Shown here: positions 54,803 through 64,000 of the stretch, piece after piece
How positions within the stretch are numbered: position 1 is the stretch's first letter
Layout: every line of letters starts with the position of its first letter
Assembly (NCBI RefSeq): GCF_024734405.1
Contig: NZ_CP059556.1
Location: 1,550,001 to 1,614,000 of the forward strand
DNA length: 64,000 bases
Direction: 5' to 3'
Source of the DNA: Saccharopolyspora gregorii
GTDB taxonomy: Bacteria > Actinomycetota > Actinomycetes > Mycobacteriales > Pseudonocardiaceae
The notes under the pieces: generated by a model
Database searches by the model: none
What the model was told of the DNA's origin: nothing
Seen by the model: only the letters and a program-made list of their open reading frames with translations
Position numbers and translations under genes: made by a program

Positions 54803-55828
54803 ATGCGGGCGGCGCGGTTGATCTCGTTGGTGCTGCTGCTGCAGAACCGGGGCGCGGCGACGGGCCCCGAGCTGGCCGCGGAGCTGGAGGTCACCGAACG
54901 CACCGTCGCCCGCGACGTGCAGGCGTTGGCGGAGGCGGGCGTGCCGGTCTACGCGGAACGCGGCCGCAACGGCGGCTACCGGCTGCTCGGCGGCTACCGC
55001 ACCCGGCTCACCGGGCTGCACCGGGCGGAGGCCGAGGCGCTGCTGCTGGCCGGAATTCCCGGTCCGGCGGCCGAGATGGGGCTGACCGAGGCCGTCGGCA
55101 GCGCCCGCCGCAAGATCTCCGCCGCGCTCGCGCCGGGGCACCGGGACGCGCCGGACCGGGTCGCGCGGCGCTTCCACCTGGACGCGCCCGGCTGGTTCCG
55201 GGAGACCGAGACGCCGCCGCTGCTGCCGGAGCTCGCCGACGCGGTGTGGCAGGACCGCGCGGTGCGGGCCACCTACCGCCGCCGGGACCGGGAGGTGCAC
55301 CGCGAGATCGAGCCGCACGGCCTGGTGCTCAAGGCGGGTGCCTGGTACCTGGCGGGGCGCTGCGGCGGCCGGTTCCTGGTGTACCGCGTGGACCGGTTCC
55401 GATCGGTGGAGGTGGGCGGTCCGTTCGAGCGGGACGCCGAGTTCGCGCTGCCGGAGTTCTGGGCGCGGCGCGGCGCCGAGTTCGAGCGCGCCCTGCTGCG
55501 CGCGGAGATCACCGTCCGGATCGCTCCCGACGCGCTCGCGGCCCTGCACGCCCAGGTCGGCGGCCCGGCCGCGGCGGACGCGCGCGCCGCGGCCGGGGAA
55601 CCGGACGAGCAGGGCTGGGTGACGACGACCCTGCCCGTCGAGTCCCTGGAGGTCGCGCAGGCGCAGCTGCTCGGGCTCGGCGCGCGGGTCCAGGTGCTGG
55701 CCCCGGCGGAGCTGGCCGAGCGGATGGCGCGGACCGCCGCCGAGCTCACCGAGCTGTACCGGTCGGCGGATCAGCGGTACCCGGTGGTGTCCTCCGGCGC
55801 CCCCGCTTCGACGACTTCGGCGATGTAG
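54803..55828 (+). CDS. WYL-domain transcriptional regulator (HTH_11)
   Basis: This 341-residue protein has an N-terminal winged HTH (RLISLVLLLQNRGAATGPEL, VTERTVARDVQALAEAGVPV), a middle WYL domain (HGLVLKAGAWYLAGRCGGRFLVYRVDRF) and a WCX-like C-terminal domain. WYL proteins sense ligands or nucleic acid and usually control neighbours. It follows the ABC genes by 55 nt on the same strand and converges with the SDR gene, overlapping by 58 nt, so either may be its target. Confidence 0.9.
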   Translation: MRAARLISLVLLLQNRGAATGPELAAELEVTERTVARDVQALAEAGVPVYAERGRNGGYRLLGGYRTRLTGLHRAEAEALLLAGIPGPAAEMGLTEAVGSARRKISAALAPGHRDAPDRVARRFHLDAPGWFRETETPPLLPELADAVWQDRAVRATYRRRDREVHREIEPHGLVLKAGAWYLAGRCGGRFLVYRVDRFRSVEVGGPFERDAEFALPEFWARRGAEFERALLRAEITVRIAPDALAALHAQVGGPAAADARAAAGEPDEQGWVTTTLPVESLEVAQAQLLGLGARVQVLAPAELAERMARTAAELTELYRSADQRYPVVSSGAPASTTSAM

Positions 55829-56679
55829 CGCCACGAGTCCGGTCGCGAACCGTCCAGGTCGGTGAACCCGTAGTGCTCCGCGAGCTCGAAGCTGGACACG
55901 GTGCGCCCGGCCCAGCGGGACACCTCCGGGTCGGCCGCCAGCGCCGCGACCCCGCGACCGACGAAGTGCGGCGATTCCGAGATCGAGAAGTGCGGTTCGG
56001 TGGCCTCGCGCCAGTTCTGCTCGGTGACGCCGAAGTGGTCGAGCATCATCTCCGAGCGCAGCCAGCCCGGGGTGATCGCGAGCGCGGTCCCGCCGTGGGG
56101 GCGCAGCTCCTCGGACTGGGCGAACGCCAGCCGGCTCGCGGCGATCTTCGTCACATCGAAGAACGCGCCGCAGTCCGCCCGGTAGCGCCGGTTGTACTCG
56201 GTGGTGCCGTCGGTCAGCTCCACCACCAGCCCGCCCGGGGTGCGGGACAGCAGCGCGAGCGCGAAGTGGCTGGTGATCAGGTGCGCTTCGATGCCGGTCC
56301 GGAGCCTGCGCAGGCCCAGGTCCAGCGAGTGCTCCCACACCGGTTTGTGCCAGTCCATCAGGTGCTCGCCGCCCATGTCGTTGACCAGCAGGTCCAGCCG
56401 GCCGCGCTCCCGCTCGATCCGCGCGACCAGGTCCCGGACCTCCTCCGGGACCTGGTGGTCCACCCGCACCGCGACGCCCTCGCCGCCCGCGGCCGTCACC
56501 AGCTCCGCGGTGTCCTCAATGGACTCGGGCCGGTCGTAGTCGGAGCGCGCCTCCCGCGTGGTGCGCCCGGTGCCGTACACCGCGGCGCCCGCGGCTCCCA
56601 GCTCCACCGCGATCGCCCGGCCCGCTCCCCGCGTCGCGCCCGCGACCAGCGCGATCTTCCCCCGCAGCGGTCGTTCCAT
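55771..56679 (-). CDS. SDR-family oxidoreductase with altered active site
   Basis: This 302-residue Rossmann protein has the NAD(P) motif [13 protein letters not shown] and the NDMGG strand. The catalytic YxxxK position reads F-D-V-T-K ([15 protein letters not shown]): the Tyr is Phe, and the upstream Ser strand reads ELTDGTT. It may be catalytically weak, use another residue, or act as a binding protein. The ATG at 56679 has GGAGGGG upstream. It converges with the WYL regulator and is divergent from ftsZ. Confidence 0.85.
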   Translation of the reverse strand: MERPLRGKIALVAGATRGAGRAIAVELGAAGAAVYGTGRTTREARSDYDRPESIEDTAELVTAAGGEGVAVRVDHQVPEEVRDLVARIERERGRLDLLVNDMGGEHLMDWHKPVWEHSLDLGLRRLRTGIEAHLITSHFALALLSRTPGGLVVELTDGTTEYNRRYRADCGAFFDVTKIAASRLAFAQSEELRPHGGTALAITPGWLRSEMMLDHFGVTEQNWREATEPHFSISESPHFVGRGVAALAADPEVSRWAGRTVSSFELAEHYGFTDLDGSRPDSWRYIAEVVEAGAPEDTTGYR

Positions 56680-57121
56680 CGTCGTGCCCCTCCGTCGGTT
56701 CCGGTTCGTCCCACCGATGCTGGCGGCGAATCCGGACGACCGCGGTCCGGATTTCCGCGCCGTTCTTTTCGAGTGGGCCGCCCGGCACGCCCGGCCGCGC
56801 GGTACGGTGAACATCGGTGATCGCGCAGCGCCGATCACCGTGCAGGCGAGAACGACGGTCGAGGCGGATCTGCGACGTGGGTGGCATGACACACCTGGGA
56901 GAACTCCCGGCGTGGCTGCTGGACGCGGCGACGCGGGCATGCCTACGGTCCGCACCGGGTACGGGGTTGACCGCGTTTCGATCTTGTGCTCGCACGGGAC
57001 CACTCCGGCGTCGACCGGTACCCGTGCCGGCCCCGGACTACTGTCCGGTTCCCACGGTGACCGCTCCCGCGGCGGTCCGAGCAACGCAGAGCGCTCAGCC
57101 ACGACCAGGAAGGCGGACCCG
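56680..57121 (+). other. ftsZ upstream region
   Basis: About 440 nt of non-coding spacer precede ftsZ. A 9-bp hairpin CGGTGATCG...CGATCACCG is at 56815-56840, and a TTGACC at 56967 has no good -10 partner. A separate ftsZ promoter is expected because the mur operon is 9.5 kb away. The long open frame entering ftsZ from 56558 is antisense to the SDR gene and not real. Confidence 0.5.
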
Positions 57122-58486
57122 ATGACGCCCCCGCACAACTACCTCGCGGTGATCAAGGTCGTCGGCATCGGTGGAGGCGGCGTCAACGCCGTCAACCGCA
57201 TGATCGAGGTCGGGCTCAAGGGCGTCGAGTTCATCGCGGTGAACACCGACGCCCAGGCCCTGCTGATGTCCGATGCCGACGTGAAGCTGGACATCGGCCG
57301 CGAACTGACCCGAGGACTCGGCGCGGGCGCCGCCCCCGAAGTCGGGCACAAGGCAGCCGAGGACCACAAGGAAGAGATCGAAGAGGTCCTCAAGGGCGCC
57401 GACATGGTCTTCGTGACCGCGGGCGAAGGCGGCGGCACCGGCACCGGTGGCGCCCCCGTGATCGCCGACGTCGCGCGCAAGCTCGGCGCGCTGACCATCG
57501 GCGTCGTGACCCGGCCGTTCTCCTTCGAGGGCAAGCGCCGGGCGAACCAGGCGGAGCAGGGCATCAAGGAGCTCCGCGACTGCTGCGACACGCTCATCGT
57601 GATCCCGAACGACCGGCTGCTGCAGCTCGGTGACATCGGGGTCAGCCTGATGGACGCGTTCCGCTCCGCGGACGAGGTGCTGCTCTCCGGTGTGCAGGGC
57701 ATCACCGACCTGATCACCACGCCGGGTCTGATCAACCTCGACTTCGCCGACGTCAAGAGCGTCATGTCCGGGGCGGGCAGCGCCTTGATGGGCATCGGCT
57801 CGGCGCGCGGGGAGGGCAGAGCCGTGCAGGCCGCGCAGAAGGCGATCAACTCGCCGCTGCTGGAGGCCTCGATGGAGGGCGCGCACGGCGTGCTGCTGGC
57901 CATCGCGGGCGGCTCCGACCTCGGCCTGTTCGAGATCAACGAGTCGGCCTCGCTGGTGCAGGAGTCCGCGCACCCCGAAGCGAACATCATCTTCGGCACG
58001 GTGATCGACGACTCGCTCGGCGACGAGGTGCGGGTCACCGTGATCGCCGCCGGTTTCGACGCGGGTGCGCCGACCCACAAGAAGCTGGAGCCGACCAGGG
58101 TCGGCGGCAGAGACGCCGTCGCGGGCGGTGAAGCGGGTCAGGTCACGGAGGGACAGGTCGTCGACAGCACGGCCGAGGCCGCTCCCGAGCAGCCCGCCGC
58201 GCCGCAGCAGCAGGCCCCCGCGGAGCAGGCACCGCCCGCTCCGGCCCCGCAGCCCGAGCCGTACACCCCGCCGCAGAGCTACGAGCCGCAGGCCCAGAGC
58301 TACGAGCGGCGTCCCGCGTACGGCGAGGGCGGCACGCCCGGAGTCTCGGTGCCGACCCGCTCCGGCGGCGGCTACCCGACGCACACCGGCACCCAGGGCA
58401 TGAGCGGTCAGCTGCCGTCGCGGCCGGTGCCGGTCTCCGACGACAACGACGACGACGTGGACATTCCTCCGTTCATGCGACGCTGA
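57122..58486 (+). CDS. ftsZ: cell division GTPase FtsZ
   Basis: This 454-residue tubulin homologue has [19 protein letters not shown], the GTP signature GGGTGTG (residues 103-109), the T7-loop region [15 protein letters not shown], a Pro/Gln-rich linker of about 130 residues, and the C-terminal peptide [11 protein letters not shown] that binds SepF and FtsW. It forms the Z ring. GGAAGG precedes the ATG. A terminator-like hairpin follows. Confidence 0.97.
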   Translation: MTPPHNYLAVIKVVGIGGGGVNAVNRMIEVGLKGVEFIAVNTDAQALLMSDADVKLDIGRELTRGLGAGAAPEVGHKAAEDHKEEIEEVLKGADMVFVTAGEGGGTGTGGAPVIADVARKLGALTIGVVTRPFSFEGKRRANQAEQGIKELRDCCDTLIVIPNDRLLQLGDIGVSLMDAFRSADEVLLSGVQGITDLITTPGLINLDFADVKSVMSGAGSALMGIGSARGEGRAVQAAQKAINSPLLEASMEGAHGVLLAIAGGSDLGLFEINESASLVQESAHPEANIIFGTVIDDSLGDEVRVTVIAAGFDAGAPTHKKLEPTRVGGRDAVAGGEAGQVTEGQVVDSTAEAAPEQPAAPQQQAPAEQAPPAPAPQPEPYTPPQSYEPQAQSYERRPAYGEGGTPGVSVPTRSGGGYPTHTGTQGMSGQLPSRPVPVSDDNDDDVDIPPFMRR

Positions 58487-58510
58487 TCGCCTTTGAGCGT
58501 GAGCCAGAAT

Positions 58511-58541
58511 GGGCACCGGGACGGACTTCGTCCCGGTGCCC
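58511..58541 (+). terminator. hairpin downstream of ftsZ
   Basis: GGGCACCGGGAC (58511-58522) pairs perfectly with 58530-58541 around GGACTTC. It starts 24 nt after the ftsZ stop and could terminate or attenuate transcription into pgeF. Confidence 0.7.
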
Positions 58542-58618
58542 GCTCATGTGCGGGCACCGGTGCTCCGGGACGCCGCCCCGCCAGTCGGCAACGACCCTTC
58601 GAGATCGGGAGTGATGGA

Positions 58619-59335
58619 GTGCGGATCCGGCGCGTGATCACCACGCGGGAAGGCGGCAGCTCGAAGCCGCCGTTCGACTCGTTCAACCTCGGCGGCCGGG
58701 TCGGCGACGACCCCGAGGCGCTCGCGGCCAACGAGCGCAAGCTCGCCGCCGGCATCGGGCTGGACCCGTCGCGGCTGGTGTGGATGGAGCAGATCCACGG
58801 CAAGAACGCCGAACTCGTCGACGGCCCGCGCCCGGAACCGGTGGAGGCCACCGACGCCCTGGTGAGCGCGCAGCCCGGGCTGGCGCTGGCGGTGCTCACC
58901 GCGGACTGCGTGCCGGTGCTGCTCGGCGACCCGGTGACCGGCGTGGTGGCCGCGGTGCACGCGGGCCGGGTCGGCGCCCGGGTCGGCGTCCTCGTCGAGG
59001 CGCTGAAGGCGATGCGCGGCGCGGGCGCCCGCATCGACGACATCGAGGCGCTGCTGGGACCCGCCGCCTGCGGCCAGTGCTACGAGGTGCCCGAGTCGAT
59101 GCGCGACGACGTCGAGGAGTACCTGCCCGGCAGCGCCTGCCGCACCCGCAAGGGCACGCCGGGGCTGGACCTGCGCGCGGGGCTGTGGGAGCAGCTGGCG
59201 GGCGCCGGGATCGCGAAGATCGGCATCGATCCGCGCTGCACGATGGAGAGCCGCGAGCTGTTCAGCCACCGCCGTGACGGGCCCCGCACGGGCCGGTTCG
59301 CCGCCGTGGTGTGGGCGGAGCGGGAGGAGTCGTGA
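58619..59335 (+). CDS. pgeF: peptidoglycan editing factor PgeF (YfiH, laccase-like domain)
   Basis: This 238-residue protein has the metal-binding His/Cys set of the family: MEQIHGKN, VLTADCVPVLLGD, AAVHAGRVGARVG, and LLGPAACGQCYEV. PgeF removes wrongly built muropeptide precursors or acts on purine nucleosides in other bacteria. In WHAGWRG of other members the Trp is missing here (VHAGRVG). The GTG at 58619 is chosen from domain start. Its stop overlaps yggS (GTGA). Confidence 0.88.
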   Translation: MRIRRVITTREGGSSKPPFDSFNLGGRVGDDPEALAANERKLAAGIGLDPSRLVWMEQIHGKNAELVDGPRPEPVEATDALVSAQPGLALAVLTADCVPVLLGDPVTGVVAAVHAGRVGARVGVLVEALKAMRGAGARIDDIEALLGPAACGQCYEVPESMRDDVEEYLPGSACRTRKGTPGLDLRAGLWEQLAGAGIAKIGIDPRCTMESRELFSHRRDGPRTGRFAAVVWAEREES

Positions 59336-60069
59336 GCGAGGACGACGAGCGCCGCGCGGAGCTCGCCGAGTCCCTGAGCTCGATCCGGCAGCGCCTCGCG
59401 GCGGCCTGTGCGGCCGCTGGGCGGCCGGTGGCGGACGTGCAGCTGCTGGCGGTGACCAAGACCTTCCCGGCGCGGGACGTGGCGCTGCTGGCCGATCTGG
59501 GCCTGGTCTCGTTCGCGGAGAACCGCGAGCAGGAGGCCCGGCCGAAGGTCGCCGAGCTGGCCGCCCTGCGCCCCGCCGCGGAGGCGCGCTGGCACATGGT
59601 CGGGCAGCTGCAGCGGAACAAGGCGCGCTCGGTCGCCCGCTGGGCGGACGTCGTGGAGTCCGCGGACAGCCCGCGGCTGGTGGAGGCGCTGGCCGGTGCC
59701 GTGCGCAACGCGCTCGACGCGGGAGAGCGGACACGCCCGCTCGAAGTTCTCGTTCAGGTGAACCTGGACGAGGCGGCCGGCCGGGGTGGCTGCCCCGCCG
59801 CCGAGGTGCCCGCGCTCGCCGCCGACATCGCCGCGCGGGATGAGCTCAGGTTGCGCGGAGTCATGGCCGTGGCGCCTCAGAACACCGCGCCGGACGTGGC
59901 CTTCGACACACTTTCGGCGATCTCCGCCCGGCTCCGCCGGGACCACCCCGAAGCTGGGGAGATCTCGGCGGGGATGAGCGGCGATCTGGAGAGTGCTGTG
60001 GCCCACGGCTCCACCAGGGTGCGTGTCGGAACAGCGCTGCTGGGAGGGCGGCGGTTAATCTCGCCGTAG
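59332..60069 (+). CDS. yggS: YggS-family PLP homeostasis protein
   Basis: This 245-residue TIM-barrel protein has the PLP lysine in [34 protein letters not shown], and [16 protein letters not shown]. YggS proteins buffer pyridoxal phosphate and affect amino-acid balance. The usual GENRVQE reads AENREQE. The GTG at 59332 overlaps pgeF. Its place between pgeF and sepF is conserved. Confidence 0.93.
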   Translation: MSEDDERRAELAESLSSIRQRLAAACAAAGRPVADVQLLAVTKTFPARDVALLADLGLVSFAENREQEARPKVAELAALRPAAEARWHMVGQLQRNKARSVARWADVVESADSPRLVEALAGAVRNALDAGERTRPLEVLVQVNLDEAAGRGGCPAAEVPALAADIAARDELRLRGVMAVAPQNTAPDVAFDTLSAISARLRRDHPEAGEISAGMSGDLESAVAHGSTRVRVGTALLGGRRLISP

Positions 60070-60140
60070 CCTGGGCGGAGGGTCGAACGCCGGTCGAACC
60101 GCGCTCGGCTCCGGAGGAGTCGCGGAGGAAGGGCACGCCG

Positions 60141-60791
60141 ATGAGCACGATGCACAAGCTGAAGGCCTACTTCGGCATGGTGCCCGCCGACGAGGTCGAC
60201 GACTTCGACGACGAGCCCTACGGCGACCGGTACGGCGATGCGGGCGAGTACGACGCGCCGGCCGACCGGGTCGGACGGCGGCGCGTCGGAGTGCGCGGCG
60301 GCTACCAGGACGAGGCGGCCGCCGACGAGGGATTCGACGATCACGGGCACCGCGAGGCCGCGCACCGGGACACCGGTCACCGCGGCGAGGAGTACCGCGA
60401 CGTCAAGCCGTCGCGCAGGCAGTGGACACCGGAGACCGCGGCGCGCACGGCCGCCGAGCGGGAGTCCGTCTCCCGGTTGCGGGCCGTCACCGACACCGGC
60501 AGCCACTTCAACTTGAGCAAGATCACAACTCTGCATCCTCGCAGCTACAGCGAGGCCCGCACGATCGGGGAGCAGTACCGGGACGGCACTCCGGTGATCA
60601 TGAACCTGACGGAGATGGACGAAGCGGATGCCAAGCGTCTGGTCGACTTCGCCGCAGGTCTGGCCTTCGCGATGCGCGGTTCGATCGAGAAGGTCACCAA
60701 CCGGGTGTTCTTGCTCTCACCCCCGAACGTGGACGTCGCAGCCGAGGACAAGCGCCGCTTGGCCGAGGGTGCCTTTTTCAACTACGGGTGA
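60141..60791 (+). CDS. sepF: cell division protein SepF
   Basis: This 216-residue protein has an N-terminal membrane-binding helix ([12 protein letters not shown]), an acidic/His-rich linker, and the SepF core ([57 protein letters not shown]). It anchors FtsZ to the membrane, replacing FtsA in actinobacteria. GGAGGAAGGG precedes the ATG. Confidence 0.95.
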   Translation: MSTMHKLKAYFGMVPADEVDDFDDEPYGDRYGDAGEYDAPADRVGRRRVGVRGGYQDEAAADEGFDDHGHREAAHRDTGHRGEEYRDVKPSRRQWTPETAARTAAERESVSRLRAVTDTGSHFNLSKITTLHPRSYSEARTIGEQYRDGTPVIMNLTEMDEADAKRLVDFAAGLAFAMRGSIEKVTNRVFLLSPPNVDVAAEDKRRLAEGAFFNYG

Positions 60792-60810
60792 CCGGTGGCA
60801 GAGTTGAGCT

Positions 60811-61110
60811 GTGGAACTGGCGCTGATCGTCCTTTACTACGCGGTCTTCTTCTTCTGGCTGCTGCTCACGGCCCGTATCGTGATCGAGCTCGTCCGGGTG
60901 TTCGCCCGCGACTGGCGCCCCGCTGGAGGGGTTGCAATCGCGTTGGAGAGCATCTACACAGTGACCGACCCGCCGATCCGGCTGCTGCGTCGGGTGATCC
61001 CGACGGTCCGGATCGGCGGTGTAGGGCTGGACCTATCCATTATGGTGCTGCTGCTGGTTGTGTTCATACTGATGCAGCTGCTGTTGAGACTATGGGCGCA
61101 GTCCGGGTAA
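60811..61110 (+). CDS. yggT: YggT-family membrane protein
   Basis: This 99-residue protein has two membrane segments (residues ~3-28 and 74-95) around a loop with TVTDPPIRLLRRVIPTV, the YggT signature. The role is not fully known; its place between sepF and wag31 is conserved in gram-positive bacteria. GTG start; the ribosome site is weak. Confidence 0.92.
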   Translation: MELALIVLYYAVFFFWLLLTARIVIELVRVFARDWRPAGGVAIALESIYTVTDPPIRLLRRVIPTVRIGGVGLDLSIMVLLLVVFILMQLLLRLWAQSG

Positions 61111-61157
61111 CGGGGAACCCGGGTGACCCGCAGCCGAAGAGTGCGTGAGGTGATCTT

Positions 61158-61985
61158 GTGGGCTTGACCCCCGCCGACGTGCATAACGTCGCGTTCAGTA
61201 AACCGCCGATCGGGAAGCGCGGTTACAACGAGGACGAGGTGGATGCTTTCCTCGACCTGGTTGAAGCCGAGCTCGCCCGGTTGGTGGAGGAGAACAACGA
61301 CCTGCGGAGCCAGATGGAGCAGCTGGAGGGCCAGCTGCAGACCGCGCAGGTCGATCTCGACGATGCGCGCAGTCAGGCGTCCGCGGTTCCCGCCGCCCCC
61401 GCTCCGGTGGAGGAACCGCGTCGGCTCGCGCCGGTCCCGGCTCCCACCGCGGCCGAGCAGACCTCGCCGGGTGGTGACCACCACGTGCAGGCCGCCAAGG
61501 TCCTCGGGCTCGCCCAGGAGATGGCGGACCGGCTGACCGGCGAGGCGAAGGCCGAAGCCGACGGCATGCTCTCGGAGGCCCGGACCAAGTCCGAGCAGTT
61601 GCTCTCCGACGCCCGGTCGAAGTCGGACAGCATGGTCAACGAGGCGCGCACCCGCGCCGAGACGATGCTCAACGACGCCCGGACCAGGGCCGAGACGCTG
61701 GAGCGGCAGGCCAGGGAGAAGGCCGCCGGTCTGGAACGCGACGCGCAGCGCAAGCACGCCGAGGTGATGGGCAACATCACCCAGGAGAAGAACGCGCTGG
61801 AGAAGAAGATCGACACCTTGCGCACCTTCGAGCGCGAGTACCGCACCCGGTTGCAGACCTACCTGGAATCGCAGCTGCGTGAACTGCAGGACCGCGGATC
61901 GGCGGCACCCGCCGAGAGCGGGAGCCGCGCTGCCGGCCAGCAGAACACCTACAGCTTCGGAGCTCGGGCCGCCGAAGCCGGCTGA
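61158..61985 (+). CDS. wag31: polar growth protein Wag31/DivIVA
   Basis: This 275-residue protein has the DivIVA N-terminal domain ([37 protein letters not shown]), a variable linker, and a long C-terminal coiled coil with repeated [18 protein letters not shown]-type heptads. It marks curved membrane at cell poles and recruits wall synthesis. The GTG at 61158 follows GAGGTGATC. Confidence 0.95.
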   Translation: MGLTPADVHNVAFSKPPIGKRGYNEDEVDAFLDLVEAELARLVEENNDLRSQMEQLEGQLQTAQVDLDDARSQASAVPAAPAPVEEPRRLAPVPAPTAAEQTSPGGDHHVQAAKVLGLAQEMADRLTGEAKAEADGMLSEARTKSEQLLSDARSKSDSMVNEARTRAETMLNDARTRAETLERQAREKAAGLERDAQRKHAEVMGNITQEKNALEKKIDTLRTFEREYRTRLQTYLESQLRELQDRGSAAPAESGSRAAGQQNTYSFGARAAEAG

Positions 61986-62103
61986 GCGGGCCGGTGACCG
62001 GATCCGCCGGTCGTGAGCCATCGCGCGGCCCCAGGGGCCGCCGGTGGTCGGCTGCGGAGGGGACAAGGGGGTCCCCGCACGGTGCGGTGAAGGGAAGTTC
62101 GGC

Positions 62104-62580
62104 GTGTTGTTGGTAGTGCTGTTCCTGGTCCTGGCGGCCGGTGGCGTGCTGGTGACGTCGGTGCTGGTCCAACGCCCGGAATGGGCGTGGTTGTCGGTGC
62201 TGCTCAGCGTGCTGGCCGCGGCACTGCTCGTGGTGGAACGGTTGCGGCGGCGGAGGGAAGCGAGCTCACCGCCGCGGCAACCGGTCTCCGCGGGCGAGGC
62301 GGGGCAGGACCCGGCGGCACCGGCCGGCGAGGTCGACGTCGACGAGGAACCGGACGAGGAGGACACCGACGCGGCGGACGCGCTGCTGGTGTCCGAATCG
62401 GACGACGAGGTCGTGGTCGTCGACGAACGCCCCCGGTACCACTTGGCGAGCTGCGACTGGCTCGGCGAGCGGGAGGTGCAGGGACTGCCGGCGAAGGAGG
62501 CCCGGGAACTGGGCTTCACGGCCTGCTCCCGCTGCACCCCGGACGCGGTGCTGGCGGGACGGGCGCGCGCCGCGCGCTAG
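62104..62580 (+). CDS. conserved actinobacterial membrane protein
   Basis: This 158-residue protein has two N-terminal membrane helices (LLVVLFLVLAAGGVLVTSVL and LSVLLSVLAAALLVV), an acidic middle, and a C-terminal YHLASCDWL ... LGFTACSRCTP that resembles a small Cys/His metal-binding motif. A comparable protein often lies between wag31 and ileS. Function unknown. The GTG at 62104 has AAGGGAAG 6 nt upstream; the frame is open to 62044. Confidence 0.7.
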   Translation: MLLVVLFLVLAAGGVLVTSVLVQRPEWAWLSVLLSVLAAALLVVERLRRRREASSPPRQPVSAGEAGQDPAAPAGEVDVDEEPDEEDTDAADALLVSESDDEVVVVDERPRYHLASCDWLGEREVQGLPAKEARELGFTACSRCTPDAVLAGRARAAR

Positions 62581-62659
62581 CACGGCCACCGGGAACGCGG
62601 AGTCCACCGCGGAGCGCTCAGGGCCCTGGGCGCGGACCGCGGTGGCCGCGGAAATCCGG

Positions 62660-62970
62660 TGGCGTCGAATGGTTATGCTGAATGCGGGCTGGTCGCCGGG
62701 GAGCGACCGGCCCGCATCGGCGTTGATCCGGCCATCACCGGGGAGCCTCCGGAAGAACGGGCGCCGCGCTCCAGCAGGAGCAGCGTCCCAGTAGAACCGG
62801 ACGGGTCCGGCCCGTGACAGCCGGCAACGAGTGGCCGTCGCGTTCTGCGGTGGCAAGCGGGGTGGTACCGCGGGACGCGGGCGGCCGGATCGGTCGCGCG
62901 CCGTGTCGTCCCCGTGTGGGCATCGAGTCCGGATGCCCGTGCGGCTGCTGACGACACACCGGCGAGGAGA
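62660..62970 (+). promoter_or_regulatory. T-box riboswitch, ileS leader (translational type)
   Basis: The leader has the conserved T-box UGGUACCGCGG (62863-62873), which pairs with the uncharged tRNA end. A 14-bp stem (62682-62695 with 62704-62717, one G-U) lies upstream, followed by two AUC isoleucine codons (62726, 62734) and ACCGGGGAGCCUCCGGAAG, a conserved block of actinobacterial ileS leaders. No terminator precedes the GAGGAG at 62964-62969, which fits translational control by hiding the ribosome site. I cannot tell which AUC is the specifier. Confidence 0.85.
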
Positions 62971-62979
62971 ACACCCGCG

Positions 62980-64000
62980 ATGGCTTACCCGAAGGTCCGA
63001 TTCGGCGGAACGACCGCCCCGGAGGGCGCGGATCGAGAGGCCCCCCAGGAGCGCGGGGTGGCCGCGCAACCGTCGTTCCCGCAGGTCGAGCGGGAAGTGC
63101 TGGACTTCTGGTCCGCGGACGGGACGTTCCGGGAGAGCGTGCAGGCCAGGGACGCGGGCGTCAACGGCTCGAACGAGTTCGTCTTCTACGACGGGCCGCC
63201 GTTCGCGAACGGCCTGCCGCACTACGGCCACCTGCTCACCGGGTACGTCAAGGACGCGGTGCCGCGCTACCAGACGATGCGCGGCCGCCGGGTGGAGCGC
63301 CGCTTCGGCTGGGACTGCCACGGGCTGCCCGCCGAGGTGCAGGCGGAGAAGCAGCTCGGCATCACCTCGAAGTCCGAGATCGAGTCGATGGGCGTCGCCG
63401 AGTTCAACGACGCCTGCCGCGCCTCGGTGCTGCGCTACACGCGGGAGTGGGAGGACTACGTCACCCGCCAGGCCCGCTGGGTGGACTTCGAGAACGACTA
63501 CAAGACGCTCGACGTGGACTACATGGAGAGCGTGATGTGGGCGTTCAAGACCTTGTGGGACAAGGGCTTGGTCTACGAGGGCTTCCGGGTGCTCTGGTAC
63601 TGCTGGCGCTGCGAGACGCCGCTGTCCAACACCGAGACGCGGATGGACGACACCTACCGCCAGCGGCAGGACCCGGCGGTGACGGTGGGCCTGCGGCTCG
63701 TCGCGCCGGGCAAGGCGTTCGACGGGGCGCTGGCCCTGGTGTGGACGACGACCCCGTGGACGCTGCCGTCGAACCTCGCGGCCGCCGTGCACCCCGAGGT
63801 GGACTACGCGCTGGTCGAGCCCGGCGAGGGCGGCGAGCGCTACCTGCTGGCCGAGGCCCGGCTGGGCGCGTACGCGCGGGAGCTCGGCGAGGACGTCGCG
63901 GACCGCGTCGTCGCCCGGTTCACCGGCGCCGAGCTGGTCGGCACGAGCTACCGGCCGCCGTTCGACTTCTTCGCCGGGCGGCCCAACGCCCACCAGGTGC
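62980..64000 (+). CDS. ileS: isoleucyl-tRNA synthetase, N-terminal part (cut by window end)
   Basis: The first 340 codons are visible. The class-I HIGH motif reads HYGH in [18 protein letters not shown], followed by [17 protein letters not shown] and the editing (CP1) domain with [14 protein letters not shown]. It charges tRNA-Ile with isoleucine. The ATG at 62980 has GAGGAG 10 nt upstream and a T-box leader ahead. The KMSKS region lies outside the window. Confidence 0.95.
   Translation, partial: MAYPKVRFGGTTAPEGADREAPQERGVAAQPSFPQVEREVLDFWSADGTFRESVQARDAGVNGSNEFVFYDGPPFANGLPHYGHLLTGYVKDAVPRYQTMRGRRVERRFGWDCHGLPAEVQAEKQLGITSKSEIESMGVAEFNDACRASVLRYTREWEDYVTRQARWVDFENDYKTLDVDYMESVMWAFKTLWDKGLVYEGFRVLWYCWRCETPLSNTETRMDDTYRQRQDPAVTVGLRLVAPGKAFDGALALVWTTTPWTLPSNLAAAVHPEVDYALVEPGEGGERYLLAEARLGAYARELGEDVADRVVARFTGAELVGTSYRPPFDFFAGRPNAHQV

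Noticed and set aside
46818-57122. Absence of ftsA between ftsQ and ftsZ as an anomaly
   Set aside because: Actinobacteria generally lack FtsA and use SepF, which is present at 60141.
1-64000. tRNA or rRNA genes, insertion sequences, integrases or prophage genes
   Set aside because: I looked for transposase and integrase motifs and for tRNA-like structures and saw none; only the T-box leader and small repeats were found.

Overview
The window is very GC-rich, densely packed DNA. Its gene families point to a high-GC actinobacterium, most likely of the Pseudonocardiaceae (a Saccharopolyspora-like organism is my guess from family content; no 16S gene is present). Supporting signs are a dcw cluster without ftsA, Wag31/DivIVA and SepF next to ftsZ, a clgR-pspA-pspM stress operon beside ftsK/argA/pgsA as in mycobacteria, an EspG-type type VII secretion (T7SS) chaperone, DUF3040 and DUF3558 proteins, many GTG starts and 1-4 nt gene overlaps.

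Layout. 1-11.1 kb: a truncated hypothetical gene, a methyltransferase, a lipoprotein, a TAP-like secreted hydrolase, a PlsC-type acyltransferase, ftsK, a secreted BNR-repeat propeller protein, an LldD2-like lactate dehydrogenase and a secreted phospholipase A2. 11.1-17.3 kb: an alpha/beta-hydrolase remnant, argA, then rimO-pgsA-cinA and clgR-pspA-pspM (envelope stress). 17.4-27 kb: a nucleobase permease, nei2, a ParA ATPase, a methyltransferase, DUF3040, and the minus-strand unit moxR-DUF58-transglutaminase. 27.1-31.7 kb: mraZ with a clear operator/promoter, rsmH, ftsL, ftsI. 31.7-36.3 kb: an opposite-strand two-gene unit inside the division cluster, coding an EACC1-like small protein and a 1386-residue caspase / EF-hand / four-module FtsK-EccC-like ATPase. 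37.1-47.6 kb: murE-murF-mraY-murD-ftsW-murG-murC-ftsQ, mostly translationally coupled. 47.6-56.7 kb: a second block splitting ftsQ from ftsZ (a T7SS-substrate/EspG cluster, a sugar ABC transporter, a WYL regulator, an SDR). 57.1-62.6 kb: ftsZ-pgeF-yggS-sepF-yggT-wag31 and a membrane protein. 62.6-64 kb: an ileS T-box leader and the start of ileS, cut by the window end.

Most of the window therefore serves cell-wall precursor synthesis and septation, interrupted by two accessory blocks. The most interesting item is the EACC1 plus caspase-ATPase pair, which looks like a predicted biological-conflict or regulated-proteolysis system in which T7SS-like ATPase modules are fused to a protease with a perfect EF-hand loop. 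Also notable are a family of about 160-bp intergenic palindromic repeats whose stems co-vary between copies, an EspG/PPE-like island between ftsQ and ftsZ, and several well-formed regulatory sites (MraZ operator, ClgR-like box, T-box).
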